DNA of 35,181 nucleotides, taken from NCBI GenBank assembly GCA_023248745.1, contig JAHFDZ010000004.1:1-35181 (forward strand), given 5' to 3'. The translations under genes and the position numbers were made by a program. The notes below the pieces were generated by a model. The model made no database searches. It had not been told where the DNA came from and worked only from the letters and a program-made list of their open reading frames with translations. The stretch's first letter is position 1. Each line of letters opens with the position of its first letter. Positions 17,280-24,840 of the stretch are shown here, piece by piece. This DNA is from Myxococcales bacterium. Its GTDB lineage: Bacteria; Myxococcota_A; Polyangia; Polyangiales; Polyangiaceae.

Positions 17280-18518
17280 TTACAAATCGAGCGCGATGAG
17301 CGTTCGCGCGCCGCGGACGAAAAGATGCCCGGCGCCGGCGTAGAGCGCAACGGGGCTTCCCACAGGTGGCGTCTCGAAGGACCATCGAAGCGACGCCCTG
17401 CGACCCAAAATGCGTACGCGTCGATCGAGCTCGAAGCCGACCACAAGCGCGCGGCCTTGATCGAGCTCACGATGGGCCACGAGCTGATCACCCAACGCAA
17501 GATCGGCAACGTAAGGTTTGTTTCCGAGTTGCAGTCGTTCCGCGCCTTCGTCGTCGGCGAGAAACAAGTCGCTTCGCGCAGCCATTTGGGCGTCGAGCAG
17601 CTGTGCGAGCAGCTCGCCACTCGGCCTGCGTACGAGCCTGAGGCGTTCTGCGCCCGGAGCAAAGAGTTCCGCTGTGCGGGTTACACCACGCTGCAAAAGC
17701 GATTGCCGGTCGAAGACGCGAAGCGACACTGCAAGCGTCCGTCCGCCCTCCGAAACAGGGTCGGCAATCACTACGTGAATCGCGCCATCAGCCGCAAGCA
17801 CTGCCGCCATCGTCTTCTGGCGAAACTCGAGGGGCTCGCCAATGGGAGTTACGGTTTTGCCCAAGACGCGCACGCAGGGATGGACCGCGTCGCTCGAACC
17901 CGAGACCGGTGAAAGAGGCACGAAGAGCGCACCGTCCGCACAGCAGGGTTCGCGAACAAGGCCCGAAGCGATCGGCAAGCTTACGCGCACTTGCTTTGCG
18001 TTCGCGGCGTTGACGAAGAGGCGTGTATTGCGGCGCTGCGTATCGAGGTGACACCAGAGTTCGCGGCCTTCACCCCACGCATCGACAATGTCGAGCGACG
18101 CGCAGTCGCTCTCTTCGAGTTGGCTCCGTGAGACCGGCAAAAGCGAGCCAGGAGTGAGCGCGTAGAGGAACGCGGGCTCTTCAGCGCGCGTTGCGATGAT
18201 TCGCAATTGTGTAACCGATGCGATCATCGTACTCGGCGGGACCGGATCCGGCAGCCGACGTTGACTCATCACGCGGCCACTCTCGGCGTTGAGCGTGACC
18301 ACTTCGGCATGTTGCCACCCCGAGTGAGCGATCGTCGGCGTTGCTGCAATCGTAACTACCTCGCCTACAACGCGCACTTGTTCGATTCGCCCATCGAACG
18401 GAAGATCGTAGCGCCAAGCGATTCGCGGTTTTGGATTCAGGATGCGAGCTGATACCGCGCGGCTGCCCCCTGCGTCACCGCGCCGGTGGGTCCAGTCGCC
18501 AAGGATCAGGCCGCTCAT
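17280..18518 (-). CDS. PQQ-like beta-propeller protein
   Basis: 412 residues, rich in beta strands and Ala/Val/Leu. The opening (ILGDWTHRRGDAGG, then PRIAWRYDLPFDGRI) matches the first blade of PQQ/quinoprotein-like propellers, with later blades such as RVLGKTVTPIGEPLEF and SLRWSFETPPVGSPVALYAG. No signal peptide is present, so it appears cytoplasmic, unusual for this fold unless the start is wrong. No catalytic residues are recognised. It starts 21 bases after the glmS stop on the same strand, with no visible ribosome site, and ends 9 bases from the convergent chemoreceptor stop. It was probably transcribed with glmS. Confidence 0.75.
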   Translation of the reverse strand: MSGLILGDWTHRRGDAGGSRAVSARILNPKPRIAWRYDLPFDGRIEQVRVVGEVVTIAATPTIAHSGWQHAEVVTLNAESGRVMSQRRLPDPVPPSTMIASVTQLRIIATRAEEPAFLYALTPGSLLPVSRSQLEESDCASLDIVDAWGEGRELWCHLDTQRRNTRLFVNAANAKQVRVSLPIASGLVREPCCADGALFVPLSPVSGSSDAVHPCVRVLGKTVTPIGEPLEFRQKTMAAVLAADGAIHVVIADPVSEGGRTLAVSLRVFDRQSLLQRGVTRTAELFAPGAERLRLVRRPSGELLAQLLDAQMAARSDLFLADDEGAERLQLGNKPYVADLALGDQLVAHRELDQGRALVVGFELDRRVRILGRRASLRWSFETPPVGSPVALYAGAGHLFVRGARTLIALDL

Positions 18519-18539
18519 TGTAACAACAAACGATCTTTT

Positions 18540-20435
18540 TTATTCGACGGTGACCGTCTTCGCGAGATTGCGCGGCTGATCGACGTCTGTGCCCTTTAGA
18601 TCGGCCATGTAATACGCGAGCAACTGGAGCGGGATGACCGTGAGAAGTGGAATCACCTCGGGTTCGGCCTCGGGAATTTCGACCATCGAGATGTCGGGCT
18701 CCATCTGCGTAACCGAGGTGCGCCACGAAGAGCTTCGAGGGGCTTCGTCAGGCATGAGCATCTTGGCAACGTCGCGATCGCCTTCGGTTGCGATCGCGAT
18801 GAGTTGACCTTCGCGCGCCTTGACCTCTTGAAGATTGGAGAGCGTCTTTTCGTAGTGCACGTCGCGAGGGCAAATGACGACGACGGGCATTTCGGAATCG
18901 ATCAAAGCGATCGGTCCGTGTTTCATTTCGCCTGCGGCGTAACCTTCTGCGTGGATGTACGAAACTTCTTTGAGCTTCAGCGCGCCTTCGAGTGCGACGG
19001 GGAAGCCTGTGCCGCGGCCCAAAAAGAGCATGTCGCGCGCGCGGATGTGGCGCTTGGCGATGTGCTTGACCTCTTCGGCCTTGGCGAGAACTTCGCGCAT
19101 TTGGTGAGGGACCTTAGAAAGTGCGTCCACGAGCCTTCGCGCTTCTGCGGCGCTGAGCGTGCCACGACGACGACCGAGGCCGATCGCGAGCATGAGCAAG
19201 GCTGCGAGTTGCGTCGTAAAGCACTTGGTTGAAGCGACGCCAATTTCGGGTCCGGCGTGCGTGTAGAGCGCCCCAGCGGACGCGCGCGGAATGGCGCTGT
19301 CGATGACGTTGGCGACCGCGAGGATGGTCGCTCCCTGTGCCTTGGCAGCCTTTACCGCTGCGAGCGTATCGGCCGTCTCTCCGCTTTGGCTCACCGCAAC
19401 GACGAGGTCGTTCTCGGTGAACACTGGCTCGCGATAGCGAACTTCGCTTCCGATTTCGACCGTCGAGGGGATGCGCGCGAGTTGCTCGATCCAGTAGCGA
19501 CCCGCCATCGCGGAGTGGGCGCTCGTGCCGCACGCAACAAAGTAAACGCGGTTGATCTTCTTCGCGAGCGCCTCAGTAATTCCGAGCTCTTCGTCGACCA
19601 CATCGCCAGCTTGCACATCGAGACGACCACGAAGCGTGTCTTCGATTGCGCGCGGTTGCTCGTGGATTTCTTTGAGCATGAAGTGCTTGTAGCCACCCTT
19701 TTCGGCTTGGGTTGGCGACCAGTCGATGCGCTTCTTTTCACGTGTGACTTGCGAACCGTCGAGCTTGGTAATGTTCACGCCTTCGCGCGAAAGCACGGCC
19801 ATGTCGCCGTCTTGAAGGAAGATGACGTCGCGCGTGTGAGACAGCAACGCTGGGATGTCACTCGCAGCGAGCATCTCGCCGTCACCGAAACCGAGGACAA
19901 GGGGTGATTCGGCCTTAGCGACCACGATTTCAGTTGGCTTCTTGCTGCTCACGACCGCAATTGCGTAAGCGCCGGTCACTTGCTTGAGCGCCGCGCGGAC
20001 TGCGCCCGCAAGCGTCGATTCACCACCGCGCATGGCTTCGTCGACGAGGTGCGCGACGATTTCTGTGTCGGTGTCGCTTGAGAAGCGAACGCCTTTGCTC
20101 TCGAGCGCGCGACGGAGCGCAACGTGATTCTCGATGATGCCATTGTGGACAACAGCGATGTCGCCCGCGACGTGCGGATGCGCGTTGGCTTCACTGGGAC
20201 GGCCGTGCGTTGCCCAACGTGTATGGCCGATGCCCGTCGTGCCTTTGAGGGAGGTCTTTTGGAGCGCAACGTCAAGATTGTTGAGCTTTCCAACCGCACG
20301 CACGATCTCGACACCACGACCGGTGTGGACCGCAAGACCCGCTGAGTCGTACCCGCGATACTCGAGGCGGCGAAGGCCATCGACCAAGATAGAAGCGCAA
20401 TCTTTACCGCCGACGTAAGCCACGATGCCGCACAT
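18540..20435 (-). CDS. glmS: glutamine-fructose-6-phosphate aminotransferase (isomerizing)
   Basis: A 631-residue GlmS making glucosamine-6-phosphate from fructose-6-phosphate and glutamine, the entry to peptidoglycan and LPS amino sugars. The N-terminal glutaminase begins M-C-G-I-V-A-Y-V-G-G, with Cys2 as nucleophile after Met removal; family segments YRGYDSAG and GHTRWATHG follow. Two SIS isomerase domains follow, with FVACGTSAHSAM, SQSGETADT and LGRGTGFPVALEGALKLKE, and the C-terminus (DLKGTDVDQPRNLAKTVTVE) is complete. I chose the ATG at 20435 because AGGAGG lies 4 bases upstream and Cys2 requires it. An in-frame open stretch upstream to 20903 is not part of the enzyme. The unusual 317-base leader is described separately. 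Confidence 0.98.
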   Translation of the reverse strand: MCGIVAYVGGKDCASILVDGLRRLEYRGYDSAGLAVHTGRGVEIVRAVGKLNNLDVALQKTSLKGTTGIGHTRWATHGRPSEANAHPHVAGDIAVVHNGIIENHVALRRALESKGVRFSSDTDTEIVAHLVDEAMRGGESTLAGAVRAALKQVTGAYAIAVVSSKKPTEIVVAKAESPLVLGFGDGEMLAASDIPALLSHTRDVIFLQDGDMAVLSREGVNITKLDGSQVTREKKRIDWSPTQAEKGGYKHFMLKEIHEQPRAIEDTLRGRLDVQAGDVVDEELGITEALAKKINRVYFVACGTSAHSAMAGRYWIEQLARIPSTVEIGSEVRYREPVFTENDLVVAVSQSGETADTLAAVKAAKAQGATILAVANVIDSAIPRASAGALYTHAGPEIGVASTKCFTTQLAALLMLAIGLGRRRGTLSAAEARRLVDALSKVPHQMREVLAKAEEVKHIAKRHIRARDMLFLGRGTGFPVALEGALKLKEVSYIHAEGYAAGEMKHGPIALIDSEMPVVVICPRDVHYEKTLSNLQEVKAREGQLIAIATEGDRDVAKMLMPDEAPRSSSWRTSVTQMEPDISMVEIPEAEPEVIPLLTVIPLQLLAYYMADLKGTDVDQPRNLAKTVTVE

Positions 20436-20529
20436 GAGTCCTCCTGCCAATGAGTGATGTGGAGGAGCATGGTAGCACCGGGTTCGCGCGGTTGGAGCCC
20501 CGCGATTTGGAGGGCTTGACCTACCGCGC

Positions 20530-20548
20530 TTTGCGCTTAAGGCGCAAA
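20530..20548. repeat. short perfect hairpin in the glmS leader
   Basis: TTTGCGC (20530-20536), loop TTAAG, GCGCAAA (20542-20548). On the minus strand the loop contains the TAA stop of the coding-like tail described next. No U-tract follows, so intrinsic termination is not supported, though it may mark the end of that transcript. Confidence 0.45.
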
Positions 20549-20659
20549 CGCGCCGTACTTGCCAGACGAGTTGGTCCAGAATCCGCAAAACGACTTGTCG
20601 TCGGTGATGCCTGCAAAGTCGCTCGAGGGGTCCCTTGAGCGTTCCGCTGGCGGCTTCAA
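20537..20659 (-). pseudogene. possible remnant or very small gene upstream of glmS
   Basis: From a TTG at 20659 to TAA at 20537 the minus strand encodes 40 residues ending S-D-F-A-G-I-T-D-D-K-S-F-C-G-F-W, then TNSSGKYGAFAP. The last 28 or so codons strongly prefer G or C at the third position, like real genes here, while the frame before about 20640 does not. Just upstream the coding character seems to move to another frame (TVEAASGTLKGPL), suggesting a frameshifted gene remnant. It has no good start or ribosome site. I recognise no family. Confidence 0.3.
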
Positions 20660-20752
20660 CCGTCGCCCTCACGGGAAGAGGGGGATCGCGAAAAAGAGCG
20701 CTTCGCCTCAAAACACTCGGCCCCAAAAGCCAAGCGAACGCCTTCGTCTCCG

Positions 20753-21250
20753 CTACGGACTTACCCCCACAACGCGCCCAGACTGGCGGTACACAACCCA
20801 ACCATCTTCGGGGTCCTCTTGTTCGTCTTGAACGCCCCTTGCGACCAGGGCAGCCATGAGCGTTGCGCGGCGAACGGCCGATGTGACAAGCCACGATTCG
20901 CACTCGTGCGTTCGACAGTACCGAAGCAGTTCTTGGTCGATCTTCAGCGCGTCACCGGCGCGACCTTGGGCCACCAGTGCTCGCGCATACACATCGCGAA
21001 CGGAGGGGTCTTCGCGAACGACCGGGCGCGCCGCTTCGATGGCGGAAATGGCCATTCCGGGATGACCCATGGATAGATAACCGCGAGCCAATTCGAACAC
21101 GGCGTGGGCGCTCGTGAGATCGGCAGCCGTTGTTTCGAGGTGCTTGAGCTTCGCCTCGGACTGCACAATGAGTGCGTGCTCGTGTTCAACCCCACCCGAC
21201 ATGAGGAGGAAGAGAACCGCACAGAGCGTGGCGATACTCAGCTGGCGCAT
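20753..21250 (-). CDS. small exported TPR-like protein
   Basis: 165 residues from the ATG at 21250, where AAGGTG sits just upstream and a hydrophobic signal begins (MRQLSIATLCAVLFLLMSGG). An upstream ATG at 21343 lacks this logic. The mature part contains one or two TPR-like units (AHAVFELARGYLSMGHPGMA and VYARALVAQGRAGDALKI), then a segment with two cysteines in RYCRTHECESW. The last residues (GWVVYRQSGRVVGVSP) may form a strand pair. Probably periplasmic. It precedes glmS on the same strand by 317 bases and diverges from the GNAT gene. The role is unknown. Confidence 0.7.
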   Translation of the reverse strand: MRQLSIATLCAVLFLLMSGGVEHEHALIVQSEAKLKHLETTAADLTSAHAVFELARGYLSMGHPGMAISAIEAARPVVREDPSVRDVYARALVAQGRAGDALKIDQELLRYCRTHECESWLVTSAVRRATLMAALVARGVQDEQEDPEDGWVVYRQSGRVVGVSP

Positions 21251-21350
21251 CTCACCTTTGAATATGACCCATATGGGGGTTTGAGTCTTGGGTAGGGCAA
21301 AAGTTCCCGAAATCGCGCGACGTGGCCATGTGGTAAGTGCCACCCTCGAA

Positions 21351-21911
21351 ATGATCGACCTTCACACGCTACGCCTCAGTTTGCGCGAGTTTCGAGAGAG
21401 CGACGCATCGCTGACCCATCGCTACGAGCGCGACCCGCATGTGGTCCGCTACCAATCGCACGAGCCGCAGTCGTTCGCACAGAGCCTCGCACGCGTGAAG
21501 AGCGCAATCGCCGCATCCCAAGAGACGCCGCGCACGGTTTTCGATCTCGCGATCGTTCGCACGCAAGACGAACAGCTCATCGGTCGCTGCGGCTTCAAGA
21601 TCACCAACCCCGAGCAACACGAAGCCATGCTCTGGTACGTCAGCGATCCGACCGTTTGGGGACAGGGCTACGTCACCGAGGCCGCCCAAGCCCTTCTCAC
21701 CTTCGCGTTCGAACAACTCTCCCTTCACCGCATCTTCGTCGACATCGATCCGCGCAACACAGCATCCCTCCGCGTCGCCGAAAAACTCGGCATGCGCCGT
21801 GAAGCGCACTTCATCGAGAACGCATGGCTGAAAGGCGAATGGACCGACGCCATCATCATGGCCCGCCTAGCCCGAGAACACCAAGCCACCAGGCCCGCCG
21901 AACATCGCTGA
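21351..21911 (+). CDS. GNAT N-acetyltransferase, RimJ/RimL-like
   Basis: 186 residues from the ATG at 21351 (MIDLHTLRLSLREFRESD, the normal start of this subfamily). Acetyl-CoA-binding motif A is W103-G-Q-G-Y-V-T-E-A, followed by the typical FAFEQLSLHRIFVDIDPRN and NTASLRVAEKLGM. RimJ/RimL-like GNATs acetylate protein N-termini, amino-acid derivatives or antibiotics; the substrate is not predictable here. It is soluble. No strong ribosome site is visible. Its 3' side faces a hairpin-rich spacer that separates it from the convergent E2-like gene. Confidence 0.93.
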   Translation: MIDLHTLRLSLREFRESDASLTHRYERDPHVVRYQSHEPQSFAQSLARVKSAIAASQETPRTVFDLAIVRTQDEQLIGRCGFKITNPEQHEAMLWYVSDPTVWGQGYVTEAAQALLTFAFEQLSLHRIFVDIDPRNTASLRVAEKLGMRREAHFIENAWLKGEWTDAIIMARLAREHQATRPAEHR

Positions 21912-22000
21912 GCGACAGCGACAGCGAACGGTGCCCCCGCAAGCTCCGCCCAAATCAACGCCTAGGAAACACCAACAGCCTCCAAAAAGGCAGCGACCGA

Positions 22001-22017
22001 GCACGCTCTTAGCGTGC
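22001..22017. repeat. hairpin in the convergent spacer
   Basis: GCACGCT (22001-22007), loop CTT, AGCGTGC (22011-22017): a perfect 7-base stem with a 3-base loop. No T-tract follows on either strand. Confidence 0.5.
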
Positions 22018-22103
22018 GTAGGGAAGCGATCCAGGTGGACACCAGGGTAGCAAATTGCCCAGATGCACGAATCATCTCTTCGTAGTGAAAGGAAGCTGGG
22101 GGC

Positions 22104-22136
22104 TTGGGGGCGAAACCATGCGGTTTCGGCCCCCAA
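22104..22136. terminator. strong hairpin, possible bidirectional terminator
   Basis: TTGGGGGC-GAAACC (22104-22117), loop ATGC, GGTTTC-GGCCCCCAA (22122-22136). All bases pair except a single bulged G, giving a stem of about 14 pairs. It stands between convergent genes, where a shared terminator would be useful, but there is no T-run in either direction. It could instead be a REP-like repeat unit. Confidence 0.45.
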
Positions 22137-22220
22137 ATAGCCGTGCGCAGCACATACCCGCTACGCGCAGCGCCCATACAAAGGGACCCGCACGCGCTTA
22201 CGCATCAGCGTCACCTACCC

Positions 22221-23084
22221 TCAAACAAGCTCCCCCTGCGCAGCACCCGGAATCGCCCCAAAAAACCCATACGGATCCCCAAACCACTGTTTCACCAACT
22301 TGCTCATCTTCGCAGCATGCGCGCCGTCCAAAATCCGATGATCAAACGTCACGCAAAGCCTCATGCAGCGCGCTACGCGAATCGTGTCGTCTTCGTTGAC
22401 GACCGCCTCTTTCACGATCGCGCCCATGGCAATGATGAGTGGCACACGACTGTACGGAACGAGCGGTGCCCACGCTTGCTCGATGCCGAGGGAGCCCACA
22501 TTGGTAACCATGACCGATCCAAATGGATCTTTCGGCAAGCCAGCCCAACGCATATCGAAGTTGAGCGTATAGGTAAGAAAACTGACTAAATCGAGAACGA
22601 AGCCGATAAGCCATCCGGGGACCTTACCGAGCGTCTTTCGGGTCTTCTCTTTCTCTTCGTCTTTGCCGGCTCTCACGTCGCGCGCCGCTTTGTCGAAGGC
22701 GTCGGCAATCTCGGGAAGGCTGCGCTTGTCAGCGTCGCGCACGATGAGCCCCGAGAGATCGATCTGGCCGGTCTCTGGATCTTCCATCGCAACCTGAAAG
22801 AACACCGATGCCTCTTGCCGCTGGTAGATGCGACCGAACCGCACGACGGTGTTTGCGTCGGGCATTTCGACGAGCATGCGGCCCACCACGCGCGCCATCA
22901 GATGGGTGAGGCTAAGCCGGCGGCCGGTTTTTTCGCGGTATTCGTCGATGTAGGCAAGAACCTTGTCGACCTCGACACGGAGTGTTCCATAGACGGTTGG
23001 GTTTTTCGTCGTGCGCCAGGTGCCAAGCGCGAGACGCCGAAAACTGGAGATGCGGGCCTTGTGAACGAGCGCGACGTTTGGCAA
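22221..23084 (-). CDS. stand-alone 2-oxoacid dehydrogenase E2-type acyltransferase
   Basis: A 287-residue protein consisting only of the catalytic, chloramphenicol-acetyltransferase-like fold of dihydrolipoamide acyltransferases. The active-site motif is present: D248-H249-R-I-L-D253-G (HxxxDG), with support from TNVGSLGIEQAWAPLV and IIAMGAIVKEAV upstream. There is no lipoyl domain and no E3/E1-binding domain, so it cannot be a normal E2 on its own. It may act on another lipoyl protein or a different acyl-CoA substrate. The start is TTG at 23084 with GGAGG 6 bases upstream. No dehydrogenase genes are nearby. It is cytoplasmic, although residues about 155-175 are hydrophobic. Confidence 0.9.
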   Translation of the reverse strand: MPNVALVHKARISSFRRLALGTWRTTKNPTVYGTLRVEVDKVLAYIDEYREKTGRRLSLTHLMARVVGRMLVEMPDANTVVRFGRIYQRQEASVFFQVAMEDPETGQIDLSGLIVRDADKRSLPEIADAFDKAARDVRAGKDEEKEKTRKTLGKVPGWLIGFVLDLVSFLTYTLNFDMRWAGLPKDPFGSVMVTNVGSLGIEQAWAPLVPYSRVPLIIAMGAIVKEAVVNEDDTIRVARCMRLCVTFDHRILDGAHAAKMSKLVKQWFGDPYGFFGAIPGAAQGELV

Positions 23085-23090
23085 AGGATG

Positions 23091-23095
23091 CCTCC
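23091..23095 (-). promoter_or_regulatory. Shine-Dalgarno site for the TTG-started E2-like gene
   Basis: GGAGG on the minus strand, 6 bases before TTG at 23084. It decides the start, as no ATG is near. Confidence 0.7.
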
Positions 23096-23109
23096 GATCG
23101 CGCAGGGTA

Positions 23110-23298
23110 CTACTTCCCCAAGGTCACCGTGTACTCACTCACCGTGCTCTGCGGCGCGCCGTTCACGGCCTTGATCACTTCGGTGCGCGAAGGACTGATG
23201 ACGCGCAAGGTAGGGAAAGTACGGGTTCTTCGCGAAGTCGAGCTCGCCTCCGGGCGCCCGATGTACTTGGCGCCCGGCGTATCTCCGTCGCCTGTAAG
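23110..23298 (-). pseudogene. possible frameshifted gene remnant
   Basis: Minus-strand codons look coding in pieces. One frame gives T-G-D-G-D-T-P-G-A-K-Y-I-G-R-P, a second gives GGELDFAKNPYFP, and the first then resumes with TLRVISPSRTEVIKAVNG and continues to YTVTLGK before TAG at 23110. Joined, they form a coherent 60-residue tail with G/C third positions, broken by two compensating one-base shifts. Its stop is 25 bases before the E2-like start, so it may once have been the preceding gene. No start codon or family is recognised. The upstream part would run into the plus-strand lipoprotein gene. Confidence 0.35.
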
Positions 23299-23331
23299 AT
23301 GAGAGTCGCTTCCTACGTTTCCAGAGCCGCG

Positions 23332-23760
23332 ATGAAAAACGCCCATTTTGCGACCTTGTTCGCCTTCCTTCTCTTCTCGATCGCGTGCATGGGGACGAGT
23401 CAGCCGCGGCCCGGTCACGCCAATGGTCCTGGCTGTCCGGAGACGTTCGTGAAGGCAACCATGGCCCTCTCCTGTGCTCCGCTGGGTAGTCCTTGTCGTT
23501 ATCACGAAGGGTCGTGTCAGTGCCGCGAGAGACCCCAATGCGGGGGCGTTGGCCATCCGCCAGAGACCCAATTTTCTTGCACTTCGACGGAAGTCAAGCG
23601 ACTTGACGGATGCGCGTACGAGCCTCCTCACGCGGGCGAGGCATGCGCATTACAAGGCGAACAATGTTCCTATGGCCCCTGCGGCCATAACGCCCTTGTC
23701 GCCACGTGCGCTAACGGCAAGTGGACGCTCGCTGCGCACGACGATCCGGCGCCTCCGTAG
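23332..23760 (+). CDS. cysteine-rich lipoprotein with GKW-type C-terminal module
   Basis: 142 residues from the ATG at 23332, the start of a signal peptide with lipobox (FLLFSIAC). An upstream in-frame ATG at 23299 adds only polar residues. The mature protein has many cysteines in two related blocks: G-S-P-C-x4-G-S-C-Q-C near the centre and G-E-A-C-x3-G-E-Q-C-x4-C-G-H-N-x6-C-A-N-G-K-W near the end, then DDPAPP. The second block matches the small protein at 34792. It is probably disulfide-bonded and outside the cytoplasm. Its stop is 4 bases from the convergent leuB-like stop. The function is unknown. Confidence 0.8.
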   Translation: MKNAHFATLFAFLLFSIACMGTSQPRPGHANGPGCPETFVKATMALSCAPLGSPCRYHEGSCQCRERPQCGGVGHPPETQFSCTSTEVKRLDGCAYEPPHAGEACALQGEQCSYGPCGHNALVATCANGKWTLAAHDDPAPP

Positions 23761-23764
23761 AACG

Positions 23765-24829
23765 TTAGCCAGCGATACGCGCCAAGAGCGCGTCAGCCGC
23801 TGCGCGTGTTCCTAATTCGCCGCCGACGTCGCGCGTGCATTGACGCGCTTCGAGTGCCTCGCCAATCGCCGTTTCGATCCGTGCTTCTTCGCCCTTGTAG
23901 CCGAGATGGTCAAGCAACATGCCGACCGTCAGAAACGCCGCGAACGGATTGGCGAGATCTTTGCCCGCGAGAGGTGGTGCCGAGCCGTGCACAGGCTCGA
24001 ACATCGCCACGCGGCCTGGGACGGACGCGTGCACATTGGCGCTACCTGCCATGCCCAAGCCACCCTGAAGCGCAGCACCAAGGTCGGTCACGATGTCGCC
24101 GAAAAGGTTATTCGTGACGATCACTTTGAACGGCGTGGGATCTTGCACAAGGTAGAAGCAGAGCGCATCGACATAAACGTGCTTGCCCGCAATTCCGGGA
24201 TAGCGCGTTGCAACTTCGGCGAACACGCGCTGCCAAAGTTCGTGTGCGTGCCGCATGGCGTTGGACTTGTCGGCCATGTGAACGACGTTGTGCCCGCTTG
24301 CCTTGGCGTACTCGAAAGCAGCAACGATGATGCGCTCGACACCTTTGCGCGTGTTGATGTCTTCGTTGATGGCGACTTCATCGACGGTGCCGCGCTTGAA
24401 CTGGCCGCCAATGTTGACGTAGATGCCCTCTGTATTTTCACGAAAGACAACAAAGTTGACGTCTTTTGCGCACCGATCTTTGAGCGGCACAAGCCGATCG
24501 GCGAGGGCGCGCACCGGTCGAATGTTGGCGTAAAGGTCGAGACCAAAACGAAGACCGAACAGAATGTCGCGCGCGTAGTCGAGCGACGGCACACGCGGAT
24601 CGCCAATCGCGCCGAGCAGCACGGCCGAGGCCTCATGTTCGATGCGATCGGCCACTTCTTTTGGATACGTTGTGCCATCGCGCAAGAAGCGATCGGCGCC
24701 GAGGTCAAGGTGCCAGAGGTCGAGATCGTAACCACGCTTGTTGCGATACCAGTCGAGCAAGCGGGTCGCTTGAAACACCACTTCAGGACCGATGCCATCA
24801 CCCGCAATGAGCGCGATCAACTTGGACAT
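23765..24829 (-). CDS. leuB: 3-isopropylmalate dehydrogenase-family protein
   Basis: A 354-residue beta-decarboxylating dehydrogenase. The family would oxidise 3-isopropylmalate in leucine synthesis, but tartrate or related malates are possible. Conserved residues are in place: R104 (NIRP), R130 (FRENTEG), Y137, K188 (ADKSNAM), D221, D245 and D249 (FGDIVTDL). The dinucleotide loop is H281-G-S-A-P-P286-L-A-G-K. The position after HGSAP is Asp in NAD-dependent LeuB and Lys in NADP isocitrate enzymes, but Pro here, so cofactor choice is unclear. I chose the ATG at 24829 because it begins SKLIALIAGDGIGPEV. It follows the HAD gene by 11 bases in one cluster with ald. No other leu genes are present. 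Confidence 0.85.
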   Translation of the reverse strand: MSKLIALIAGDGIGPEVVFQATRLLDWYRNKRGYDLDLWHLDLGADRFLRDGTTYPKEVADRIEHEASAVLLGAIGDPRVPSLDYARDILFGLRFGLDLYANIRPVRALADRLVPLKDRCAKDVNFVVFRENTEGIYVNIGGQFKRGTVDEVAINEDINTRKGVERIIVAAFEYAKASGHNVVHMADKSNAMRHAHELWQRVFAEVATRYPGIAGKHVYVDALCFYLVQDPTPFKVIVTNNLFGDIVTDLGAALQGGLGMAGSANVHASVPGRVAMFEPVHGSAPPLAGKDLANPFAAFLTVGMLLDHLGYKGEEARIETAIGEALEARQCTRDVGGELGTRAAADALLARIAG

Positions 24830-24840
24830 GGGCAACGAGA

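Larger units (their letters stand above)
20436..20752 (-). other. 317-base spacer upstream of glmS
   Basis: Contains the glmS ribosome site (AGGAGG at 20440-20445), a 7-base hairpin (20530-20548) and a coding-like tail ending at 20537. There is no tRNA and no recognisable glmS ribozyme core. I cannot place a promoter with confidence. Confidence 0.5.
21912..22220. other. 309-base spacer between convergent genes
   Basis: Lies between the GNAT gene (plus) and the E2-like acyltransferase gene (minus). It holds two hairpins (22001-22017 and 22104-22136) and, near 21912-21930, a short run of GCGACA-type repeats. Short open frames cross it, but none has both a plausible start and coding-like composition. 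Its look suggests a structured or repeated intergenic element. Confidence 0.5.

Noticed and set aside
20436-20752. glmS ribozyme/riboswitch in the leader
   Set aside because: No recognisable conserved core was seen, and the known elements are typical of Gram-positive bacteria.
20436-20903. In-frame extension of glmS to 20903
   Set aside because: GlmS needs Cys at position 2 after ATG 20435, which also has AGGAGG upstream; the extension overlaps the TPR gene.
21962-22177. 71-codon minus-strand frame in the convergent spacer
   Set aside because: It crosses the large hairpin, has no ribosome site, and its third-position bias is weak.
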